Of a stretch of DNA of 21,179 nucleotides, positions 1-6,396 are shown piece after piece. Both the position numbers and the translations under genes were made by a program. Within the stretch, counting starts at the first letter, position 1; each line of letters starts with the position of its first letter. The stretch lies in NCBI GenBank assembly GCA_021838065.1, contig JAKCEJ010000008.1, forward strand, positions 1 to 21,179, written 5' to 3'. The notes below the pieces were generated by a model. It made no database searches and had not been told where the DNA came from. It saw only the letters and a program-made list of their open reading frames with translations. Origin of the DNA: Pseudomonadota bacterium (lineage in GTDB: Bacteria; Pseudomonadota; Gammaproteobacteria; Steroidobacterales; Steroidobacteraceae).

Positions 1-78
1 GCCGCGCGCGAGCTCGGCCTCTCGAGGCAGGCGCTCTACCGGCGCATGGAAAAGCTGGGTCTGAAGACCGAGGCATGA
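1..78 (+). CDS. NtrC-family response regulator, C-terminal end only (partial)
   Basis: Only the last 25 codons are in the window. They read as the end of a Fis-type helix-turn-helix: AARELGLSRQALYRRMEKLG, then LKTEA and a TGA stop. The pattern 'A-x-x-L-G-(L/I)-S-R-x-x-L-Y-R-(R/K)-(M/L)' is the recognition-helix region that ends sigma54-dependent NtrC-type activators. The stop overlaps the start of the downstream histidine kinase (ATGA, 75-78), which fits translational coupling of a two-component pair. Receiver and AAA+ domains would lie to the left of the window, so their presence is inferred. A stand-alone Fis-like protein is possible but less likely given the kinase neighbour. Confidence 0.85.
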   Translation, partial: AARELGLSRQALYRRMEKLGLKTEA

Positions 79-1397
79 TCGCCAGGCTCCGCGGCTCACT
101 CGCCGGGCGGCTCAGCGTCGCGCTCGCGCTGATGGCGGTGCTGGCGGCGGCGCTGAGCACCGCGGCCTCGCGCTGGTTCGACTCGGGCCTGCTCGGACTC
201 GCCGCGGCGCTCGCGGCCTGTCTGCCGGCGGTGCTGTGGCTCGCGGTGCGCGCCGCGCGGCCCTGGCGCCAGACCCTCGGCGCGGTGAGCGGCGGGATCG
301 AGAGTCTGCGCGATCGGGATTTCAGCGTCAGCATCGCGGCTCCCGTGCCGCTTGAGCTGCGCGAGCTGGTCGAGGCCTACAACGGCCTCGGCGCGCTGCT
401 GCGCCGCGAGCGGTTCGATCTGTATCAGCGCGAGCTGCTGCTCGATACGGTGCTGCAGACCACGCCCGTCGCGCTCGTCCTGAGCAGCGACGCCGGCCGC
501 ATCGTGTTCGGCAACCTCGCCGCACGGCAGTTGCTGCGCGCCGGGCGCCGTCTGGAGGGCCTGGAGGTGCGCGCGCTGCTGGCGGGACAGCCGAGCGAGC
601 TGTGCATGGCGATCGCGGCCGGCAGCGACACGCTCTTCACCCTCGGCGCCGGCCCCGAGAGCGAGGTCTACCGCTTCTCCCGGCGGGAGTTCCTGCTGAA
701 TGCGCGGCCGCATCAGCTGTGGCTGCTCGAGCGCCTGACGCGCGAGCTCGCCGCGCAGGAAATCGCGGTCTGGAAGAAGGTCATCCGGGTCATCGCGCAC
801 GAGCTCAACAACTCGGTCGCCCCCATCAGCTCGCTGGTGCACTCCGGCAAGCTCCTCGCCCAGCAGTCCGATCCGGCCCGGCAGGGTCCGCAGCTCGAGC
901 GCATCTTCGCCACCATCGGCGAGCGCACCTCGCATCTGGCCGCGTTCATCGACGGCTATGCGCGTTTTGCCAAGCTCCCCCGGCCCCGGCCGGCGCCGCT
1001 CAGCTGGGAGCCGTTCCTCATGCCGCTCGCCGCCTCGCTCGGCTTTCGCATCGAGGGGCCCCTGCCCTTGCACGAGACCAACGCCGATGCCGGCCAGCTC
1101 GAGCAGGTGATCATCAACCTCGTCAAGAATGCCCGCGAGTCCGGCTCGCCATCCGAGCAAATCACGCTGGCCGTGCACGGGCAGGCGGACGGCGTGCGCA
1201 TCGAGGTGGCCGACCGGGGCACGGGGCTCACGGAACAGGCGCTGCGCGATGCGCTGCTGCCGTTCTTCTCGACCAAGTCCTCGGGCTCGGGCCTGGGGCT
1301 CACCCTGTGCCGCGAGATCATCGAGGCACACGGGGGGCGGCTGATGATCGCCAATCGCCCCGGCGGCGGTGCGGTCGTGTCGGTCCATCTTCCCTAA
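75..1397 (+). CDS. Two-component sensor histidine kinase (NtrY/NtrB-like, short periplasmic loop)
   Basis: 440 residues. Two membrane segments (about 12-32 and 38-60) are separated by only a few residues, so there is almost no periplasmic sensor. A HAMP-like linker (about 60-115) and a PAS-like region (about 120-230) follow. The DHp H-box is HELNNSVAPI, with His242 as the likely phospho-acceptor. Glu243 and Asn246 form the E-x-x-N pattern linked to phosphatase activity in HisKA proteins. The ATPase domain has an N-box (QVIINLVKNARES, 344-356), a G1 box (VADRGTG, Asp380), an F-box (PFFSTKS) and a G2 box (GSGLGL, 404-409), so all catalytic boxes look intact. The start ATG overlaps the response-regulator stop by 4 bases, so the two are co-translated partners. 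The signal is probably cytoplasmic or within the membrane and cannot be told from sequence. The target genes are unknown; the FUSC gene 280 bases downstream is one candidate. Confidence 0.93.
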   Translation: MIARLRGSLAGRLSVALALMAVLAAALSTAASRWFDSGLLGLAAALAACLPAVLWLAVRAARPWRQTLGAVSGGIESLRDRDFSVSIAAPVPLELRELVEAYNGLGALLRRERFDLYQRELLLDTVLQTTPVALVLSSDAGRIVFGNLAARQLLRAGRRLEGLEVRALLAGQPSELCMAIAAGSDTLFTLGAGPESEVYRFSRREFLLNARPHQLWLLERLTRELAAQEIAVWKKVIRVIAHELNNSVAPISSLVHSGKLLAQQSDPARQGPQLERIFATIGERTSHLAAFIDGYARFAKLPRPRPAPLSWEPFLMPLAASLGFRIEGPLPLHETNADAGQLEQVIINLVKNARESGSPSEQITLAVHGQADGVRIEVADRGTGLTEQALRDALLPFFSTKSSGSGLGLTLCREIIEAHGGRLMIANRPGGGAVVSVHLP

Positions 1398-1677
1398 CCC
1401 ATTCCCGCCGCTCGGCGCTCAGCGAGTGGACACTTCAGGCAGTAAGCTCCGACTCGAGGCGTCCGCACTCGACGAGTCGTGACGCTGCGACTATGCTCAC
1501 GCCGTGGCCGACTTCATCGTGACAAGTGCGCAGCGGCGCCAGAGGAGTCTCGGCTGGTGCGAGTTCCTGCGGCTTGGGCCGCGCCGATGCGTGGCGCCGC
1601 CTGCTCGCGCTCGCCTGCGCTCGATGCAGGGCCTCAATGCACCCGGACCGGACGCTGTTGTGGCCTAAGCCCACCGG
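1398..1677. other. 280-base intergenic region, no convincing gene
   Basis: This lies between the kinase stop and the FUSC start. Reading frames through it are short, rich in Arg/Ala/Pro, and have no recognisable motif. An in-frame TAA at 1666-1668 blocks any longer FUSC start. An inverted repeat lies at 1450-1479. I see no good -35/-10 pair and no hairpin followed by a T run. It probably holds the FUSC promoter and leader, but the sequence does not show where. Confidence 0.6.
1450..1479. repeat. Inverted repeat CGACTCG-16 nt-CGAGTCG
   Basis: Seven-base perfect arms at 1450-1456 and 1473-1479 enclose a 16-base spacer, about 50 bases after the kinase stop and 200 bases before the FUSC start. 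No T run follows, so it is not a typical intrinsic terminator. It could be an operator for the upstream response regulator or a chance match in GC-rich DNA. Confidence 0.4.
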
Positions 1678-3768
1678 ATGCGCCCCCCGCCTAACAGCCT
1701 GCGGGCCAGAGTCCTGTCGGTCCTGCTGACGACCCAGCCGGCGCAGGTTCCCTGGCGCGTGCTGCTGCGCAACACCGCCGCGGTCGTTGTGCCGCTGGCC
1801 TGGGGCATCGGCAGCGGGCAGCTGCTCGCCGGCATCGCCGTGTCGGTGGGCGCGCTCACCACCATGTATTCGGATGAGCCGGGCCCCTACCGGCAGCGCC
1901 TCGAGCGCCTGCTCGCGGTCTCGGCCGCAGGCGCCATCGCCACCTTTCTTGGCCTGACGCTGAATCACCACCTGCCCGCGCTGCTCATCGCCGCTCTCGC
2001 CGTCGGCTTCGCCGGCGCGCTGCTCGTGACCTTCGGCGATGCCATCGCGCGGGTGGGCATGAACGCGATGGTGCTGCTGGTGGTCGCCACCGACCTGCCG
2101 GCCCCCACGCTCGGGGCCGCCCTGCAATTGACCGCAGAGGTCGCAGCCGGGGGACTGCTGCTCACGCTGGTCTCGATCGCGGCATGGCCGCTGCAGCGCT
2201 ACGGACCGGAGCGCGCAGCGCTTGCCGCCGTTTACCGTGGGCTCGCCGCCATGGCGCGCGGCGGGACGCGCGACAGCGCAGCGGCGCTCGAGCTCACCGG
2301 CGGGATGACCGGGCTGCAGCACACGCTGCTCGGTCCGCACCGTGCGCGCGGCGCGGTGATGGACTACTTCGGTGTGATGCTCGAGCTTGCCGAGCGCGCC
2401 CGCCTCGAGCTCACCGCGCTGGAGTCGGCCGAGCCGGGGCCGCAGATCGCCCCTCTGGTGCAGCGCGAGAGCGCTCAAGTGCTCGATGCGATCGCCGCGG
2501 CGGTGACGGCGGGCTCGGACCCGCAGCGCAGCATGCACGATGCGCTCGAGCTCCTGCAGAGCGCGGAACGCAGCGCCGGCGAGCACGAGGCGGCGCTGCC
2601 GGAGGGTCCGTGGCGGCATTTTCAGGCGCTATCGGGTCAACTTTCCGCCGCGGTACGCAACGCGGAGCGCGCCGCAACGCAAGGGCTGCGCCACCCCAGC
2701 GATGAGGACCTGCAGCTGCCGCGCGCGCTGCGCCCGCAGTCCCCGCTCGCCATCCTCGCCGCCAACCTCACGCCCGCCTCCGCGGCGTTCCGCCATGCCG
2801 TTCGCAGCGCCGTGTGCTTCTCATTCGCGCTGTGGCTCGGCCGGGTGCTGCCGGTCGAGCACGGCTACTGGCTGCCGATGACCGTCGCGATCGTGCTGCG
2901 CGCGGACTATGCGGGCACCTTGAGCTACGGCCTGCTGCGCGTGGTCGGTACCGTACTGGGTCTGCTGCTGACCACCGCCCTGGTTCATGTTCTGCCGGCC
3001 AACGCCTGGATGCACCTGGCGGTACTGGCGGTGCTGTGCGCGGGGTTCCGCTACTTCGGCACCGTGCACTACGGTGTGGCGGTCGCCTGCCTCACCGGCC
3101 TGGTGGTGCTGCTGCTCGCCTTCGCCGGCGAGGCGCCCGAGCCGACCGTGATCGCCCGGCTCATCGACACCGTCATCGGCAGCGCCGTGGCGCTCGCCGC
3201 CTACGCCCTATGGCCCACCTGGGAGAAGGGGCGCACGCGCGAGACATTGGCGCAGATGCTGCTCGCCTACGCGGCCTATCTGACGGCACTCGTGGGCGGC
3301 GGCGCCGAGGAGCGGCGCGACGGACGGCAAGGCGCCCGTGTGGCGCGGGTCAACGCCGAAGCGTCGGTGAAGCGCCTGCTCGCCGAGCCCGCCACGCCGC
3401 CGGCGCTTGCGGAGCTGGCGCAGTCGCTGCTCGCCAACGGCAATCGCCTGGCGCGCACCATCATGACTCTCGAGGCGCTGCTCGGGCACCAGGCGCCGCC
3501 GCCGCTGCGCGCAGCCCTCGGGCCGTTCATTCGCGAGAGCGCCGCGGCGCTCGAGGAGGCGGCAGCTGCCCTGAACACGCACCGCGAGCCGCATGCGCTG
3601 CCGCCAATCCGCGCCGCGCAGCGGCAACTCGCGCGTGAGCTGGCGGCGGGGGGCGGACTCGCCGGCGAGCTCATCGGCGCCTGCGACCGCCTGGTCGACA
3701 ACATCAACACTCTGGCGCACATCGTGACGCGCGCCCCGACGCACCCGCCGGCCATCCAGCCGGCCTAG
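1678..3768 (+). CDS. FUSC-family inner-membrane protein (YccS/AaeB-like, putative efflux component)
   Basis: 696 residues with the duplicated FUSC architecture. A first membrane block (about 30-170, four to six helices) is followed by a long, mostly helical cytoplasmic region (about 175-365). A second membrane block (about 372-512) carries the family hallmark: GYWLPMTVAIVLRADYAGT (396-414), then GLLRVVGTVLGLLL. A C-terminal soluble helical region runs from about 515 to 696. Relatives include the E. coli aromatic-acid exporter subunit AaeB and YccS; the exact substrate cannot be inferred. No AaeA-like membrane-fusion partner lies beside it, which makes a YccS-like role at least as likely as AaeB-like efflux. 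The ATG at 1678 is the only early start, because a TAA lies in frame 9 bases upstream of it. It is convergent with galU, with 10 bases between the stops. Confidence 0.88.
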   Translation: MRPPPNSLRARVLSVLLTTQPAQVPWRVLLRNTAAVVVPLAWGIGSGQLLAGIAVSVGALTTMYSDEPGPYRQRLERLLAVSAAGAIATFLGLTLNHHLPALLIAALAVGFAGALLVTFGDAIARVGMNAMVLLVVATDLPAPTLGAALQLTAEVAAGGLLLTLVSIAAWPLQRYGPERAALAAVYRGLAAMARGGTRDSAAALELTGGMTGLQHTLLGPHRARGAVMDYFGVMLELAERARLELTALESAEPGPQIAPLVQRESAQVLDAIAAAVTAGSDPQRSMHDALELLQSAERSAGEHEAALPEGPWRHFQALSGQLSAAVRNAERAATQGLRHPSDEDLQLPRALRPQSPLAILAANLTPASAAFRHAVRSAVCFSFALWLGRVLPVEHGYWLPMTVAIVLRADYAGTLSYGLLRVVGTVLGLLLTTALVHVLPANAWMHLAVLAVLCAGFRYFGTVHYGVAVACLTGLVVLLLAFAGEAPEPTVIARLIDTVIGSAVALAAYALWPTWEKGRTRETLAQMLLAYAAYLTALVGGGAEERRDGRQGARVARVNAEASVKRLLAEPATPPALAELAQSLLANGNRLARTIMTLEALLGHQAPPPLRAALGPFIRESAAALEEAAAALNTHREPHALPPIRAAQRQLARELAAGGGLAGELIGACDRLVDNINTLAHIVTRAPTHPPAIQPA

Positions 3769-3778
3769 CGCGCCGCGC

Positions 3779-4753
3779 TCAGGCCGGCGAAGAGGGCCGC
3801 TGGGCGCGGCGGCGCGCGCCCGTCCCGTTGGTGTGGCGCCGTCGCGCCGGCGGTGCGCCCGAGTCCATCTCGAGCTGCAGACTGCGCAGGTAGCGGCGGA
3901 AATCCTTCCCCAGCATGGGATGGCCGAGGGCGTACTCGACGGTGGCCTGCAGGTAGCCGAGCTTGCTGCCGCAGTCGTAGCGGGTGCCGGAGAAGCGGTA
4001 CGCGTACACCGCCTCCTCGCGCATCAGCGCCGCGATCCCGTCGGTGAGCTGAATCTCCCCGCCCGCGCCGCGGCCGAGCTTCTCCAGGTGCTCGAAGATC
4101 GCCGGCGCCAGCACGTAGCGGCCCACGACGGCGAGGTTCGAGGGGGCCACGTTCGGCTTGGGCTTCTCCACGATGCTGCGCACGCGGCTGGTCGCCGACT
4201 TGTCCGCCTCCACCGCCACGATGCCGTACTTGTCAGTGTCCGTGCGGGGCACGGCCTGCACACCGAGCACGCTCGCGCGCTTCGAGTCGTACACCTCGGC
4301 CATCTGCGCCAGGCACGCCACGTCGCTGCGGATCAGGTCATCGGCCAGATGCACGAAGAACGGCTCGGCGCCGACGGCCGGCTGCGCGCACAGCACCGCG
4401 TGCCCGAGCCCGAGAGGGGCGGGCTGGCGGATGTAGATGCAGGACGCGTAGGAGGGCAACACGCTGCGGATCTGGTTGAGCAGGCTGCTCTTGCCCTGGC
4501 GCTCGAGCAGCTGCTCGAGCTCCTGGTCGGAATCGAAATGATCCTCGATGGCGCGCTTGGCCGCGCCGGTGATGAACACCAGCCGGGTCGCGCCGGCGGC
4601 GAGCGCTTCCTCCACCGCGTACTGGATGAGCGGCTTGTCGACCACCGGCAGCATCTCCTTGGGGCTCGCCTTGGTCGCCGGCAGGAAGCGCGTACCGCGG
4701 CCGGCCACCGGGAATACGGCCGTGCGTATGATCGACTTTGGAGCTGTCCGCAT
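3779..4753 (-). CDS. galU: UTP--glucose-1-phosphate uridylyltransferase
   Basis: 324 residues. It makes UDP-glucose from UTP and glucose-1-phosphate in the cytoplasm, for LPS core, exopolysaccharide and other glycans. The nucleotidyltransferase signature is clear: PVAGRGTRFLPATKASPKEM (15-34), PLIQYAVEEAL, the UTP-site LADDL (136-140), EKPKP (196-200), and GGEIQLTDGI with RYDCGSKLGYLQA near the end. The family core ends at about residue 293. A further 30 or so residues form an Arg/Pro/Ser-rich tail that I do not recognise. An AGGAG ribosome site at 4760-4764, 6 bases before the ATG, fixes the start. It lies 53 bases downstream of lapB on the same strand and may be transcribed with it. A broader nucleotidyltransferase role (CTP or dTTP) is unlikely given the GalU-specific C-terminal motifs. 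Confidence 0.95.
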   Translation of the reverse strand: MRTAPKSIIRTAVFPVAGRGTRFLPATKASPKEMLPVVDKPLIQYAVEEALAAGATRLVFITGAAKRAIEDHFDSDQELEQLLERQGKSSLLNQIRSVLPSYASCIYIRQPAPLGLGHAVLCAQPAVGAEPFFVHLADDLIRSDVACLAQMAEVYDSKRASVLGVQAVPRTDTDKYGIVAVEADKSATSRVRSIVEKPKPNVAPSNLAVVGRYVLAPAIFEHLEKLGRGAGGEIQLTDGIAALMREEAVYAYRFSGTRYDCGSKLGYLQATVEYALGHPMLGKDFRRYLRSLQLEMDSGAPPARRRHTNGTGARRRAQRPSSPA

Positions 4754-4759
4754 GATGGT

Positions 4760-4764
4760 CTCCT
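4760..4764 (-). promoter_or_regulatory. galU Shine-Dalgarno AGGAG
   Basis: AGGAG on the minus strand, 6 bases before the galU ATG. It is one of the best ribosome sites in the window and decides the galU start. The 53-base lapB-galU gap also holds a short GGCC-CATAC-GGCC repeat of doubtful meaning. Confidence 0.75.
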
Positions 4765-4806
4765 GGAAACCTGTGCTTGGCCGTATGGGCCGTCTATGTA
4801 CCTAGT

Positions 4807-6000
4807 TTAGCGCCCGGCCCCACCCAGATCGCGCCGATCATCCCGCGCGGGCCGCTCTCTGGCGCCCGCACGCGCCGCAAAGGCCGCCTCCGGCGGACTC
4901 AACTCCCACTTGAACGCCGCCGGGCGCATGCTGTCCCAGGCGCGGCACTTCGGGCAGCGCCAGTACCAGCCGATGCTGAGCAGGCCGCACTCCTCGCACT
5001 GATAGCGCCCACCGGCATCGCCAAGCCGCTTCAGCAGCAGCGCCATCGAGTAGGCTTCGGCGGCCGCCTCGGCCTGCGGCCCCTGCACATCGGCGAGCCG
5101 CTGCAGCTGCTCCGGCGGAAGGGCGCTCGCAAGCAGCACTGCAAGCTCGCGCGGGGCGGTCTGACCGGCTCGCTGCAACCGCGTCCACAGCGCCGCGAGC
5201 ACCCGCGGCTCCTCGACCTCGCGGGCGAGCGCGAGCGCGCGCGGAATCATCTCGATCGCAAGCGCCGGATGCGTCTCGAGAATCGTCAGATAGCCCTCGA
5301 GCGCCTCGGCGTGCCGGCCTGCCGCCTCGGCGATGCGCGCCGAGAGCACCTCTGCGCGCGGCAGGTCATGCGCGCGTGCCATGGCCTGACCGAGCAGTGC
5401 GCGGGCGCGCGGCGCATCGCCCTGGCCGAGCGCCTGCTCGGCGAGCTCGCACAGATAGTGCGCGGCGACCCGCGCCCGCTCGCTCTGCACCTGCGCCGGC
5501 AGCGCGTGCAGCGTCTCGAGCGCATTGTTCCAATCGCCCTGCGCCTCGTAGATGCGCAGCAGCTGATCGAGCGCGATGTGGCGATACTCGGCCGAGGAGG
5601 CGAGCTCCTCGAACAGCTGCTCGGCGCGGTCCATCAGACCGGCGCTCAAGTAATCCAGCGCCAGGGCGAAGGCCGCCTTGTCGCGCAGCGCCGTGGTGCC
5701 CTGCTCGCGCAGGCGGCTGTGGATCGCGATCGCGCGGTCGACCTCGCCGCGGCGTCGAAACAGGCTCCCCAGCGCGAATTGGATCTCGGCGGCGTCGCCC
5801 GTCTCGGCCATGCGCGCGAACACCTCGACCGCATGATCGAAGCGATCGTTGATCAGATGATCGAGCCCGACGTAGTAATCGCGCGGCAGACGCACCGTGC
5901 GGCCGTTGGCGGTGACTCGCCCGAGCAGCCACGCGGCGAGGCCGATGGCGCCGAAGGCCAACGCGAGCAGATAGGCGGGCAGCGCGATCACGGCCGGCAA
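4807..6000 (-). CDS. lapB: Lipopolysaccharide assembly protein B (LapB/YciM), TPR protein with rubredoxin-like metal site
   Basis: 397 residues if started at TTG 6000. An N-terminal membrane anchor (about 4-27) is followed by TPR-like helical repeats (about 40-330). A C-terminal four-Cys site, C335-x2-C338 and C349-x2-C352 (QCEECG...WRCPKC), matches the rubredoxin-like domain of LapB. In E. coli, LapB works with YejM and FtsH to control LpxC turnover and so LPS synthesis; that is family knowledge. It follows ihfB, as in many gammaproteobacteria, but no lapA lies between them. The start is uncertain: there is no ATG in frame. TTG at 6000 and GTG at 5991 are candidates, neither with a clear Shine-Dalgarno. 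The last 20 or so residues, after the FKWEL segment, are Arg/Ala-rich and not family-typical. Confidence 0.93.
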   Translation of the reverse strand: MPAVIALPAYLLALAFGAIGLAAWLLGRVTANGRTVRLPRDYYVGLDHLINDRFDHAVEVFARMAETGDAAEIQFALGSLFRRRGEVDRAIAIHSRLREQGTTALRDKAAFALALDYLSAGLMDRAEQLFEELASSAEYRHIALDQLLRIYEAQGDWNNALETLHALPAQVQSERARVAAHYLCELAEQALGQGDAPRARALLGQAMARAHDLPRAEVLSARIAEAAGRHAEALEGYLTILETHPALAIEMIPRALALAREVEEPRVLAALWTRLQRAGQTAPRELAVLLASALPPEQLQRLADVQGPQAEAAAEAYSMALLLKRLGDAGGRYQCEECGLLSIGWYWRCPKCRAWDSMRPAAFKWELSPPEAAFAARAGARERPARDDRRDLGGAGR

Positions 6001-6008
6001 TTTAACAT
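5988..6008 (-). other. Six-codon mini-ORF overlapping the lapB start (speculative)
   Basis: ATG at 6008 opens a frame reading M-L-N-C-R-P and stops at TGA 5988-5990. That TGA overlaps the in-frame lapB GTG (5989-5991) as GTGA, the same 4-base arrangement used by aroA/cmk in this operon. It could be a leader peptide that couples translation to lapB from the GTG, or just coincidence. No Shine-Dalgarno is evident before the ATG. Confidence 0.2.
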
Positions 6009-6038
6009 GCGCCGGTGAGCGCAGTGAGCGGCGCGAGG

Positions 6039-6341
6039 CTAGCCGCGGATGGGTTGATCCGCCCCCTCGTTGACCCGCTCGCGCAGGTCCTTGCCCGCCT
6101 TGAAATGCGGCACGTGCTTGCCCGAGAGCGCCACCGCCTCGCCCGTCTTGGGATTGCGTCCCTGGCGGGGCGGGCGGAAGTGCAGCGAGAAGCTGCCGAA
6201 GCCGCGGATCTCGATGCGCTCGCCCTGGGCGAGCGCATCGCTCATCACCTCGAGAATCTGCTTCAGGGCGAGCTCGACATCCTTGGCCGGCAGATGCTTC
6301 TGCTTGGCCGCGATAATTTCGATGAGCTCAGATTTGGTCAT
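6039..6341 (-). CDS. ihfB: Integration host factor, beta subunit
   Basis: 100 residues, close to the family's usual 94. It forms the IhfA/IhfB heterodimer that binds and sharply bends DNA in the nucleoid, acting in replication, recombination and sigma54 transcription. It starts MTKSELIEIIA, typical of IhfB. The arm carries GRNPKTGEAV (61-70), including Pro64, which intercalates into DNA. IEIRGFGSF (43-51) is the conserved HU/IHF core signature. The rpsA-ihfB order supports IhfB over HU or IhfA. The short extension after RVNEG is ordinary. A strong stem-loop lies between rpsA and this gene. No clear promoter or Shine-Dalgarno is visible in the 55-base gap. Confidence 0.97.
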   Translation of the reverse strand: MTKSELIEIIAAKQKHLPAKDVELALKQILEVMSDALAQGERIEIRGFGSFSLHFRPPRQGRNPKTGEAVALSGKHVPHFKAGKDLRERVNEGADQPIRG

Positions 6342-6354
6342 GTCGCAGTTGACT

Positions 6355-6388
6355 CGCCGCCGCCCCCGGCAAAGGGGGAGCGGCGGCG
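6355..6388 (-). terminator. Strong GC stem-loop between rpsA and ihfB (no U tract)
   Basis: Read on the plus strand, arms CGCCGCCGCCCCC (6355-6367) and GGGGG-AG-CGGCGGCG (6374-6388) give a 13-bp stem with a 2-base bulge and a 6-base loop. It begins 8 bases after the rpsA stop and ends 13 bases before the ihfB ATG. No T run follows in the direction of transcription, so it is not a canonical intrinsic terminator. Possible roles are protecting the 3' end of rpsA mRNA, an RNase cut site, or lowering read-through into ihfB. Confidence 0.6.
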
Positions 6389-6396
6389 TTCAGGAC

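Noticed and set aside
1479..1694. 71-codon frame in the kinase-FUSC gap as a small gene
   Set aside because: No ribosome site, Cys/Arg/Pro-rich product with no motif, and it runs into the FUSC coding region.
1435..2619. 394-codon minus-strand frame opposite the 5' part of the FUSC gene and the gap
   Set aside because: Product is Arg/Gln/His-rich with no motif; FUSC hallmarks are on the plus strand.
4777..6018. 413-codon plus-strand frame opposite lapB
   Set aside because: The minus strand encodes LapB with a clear four-Cys site; this frame has no recognisable feature.
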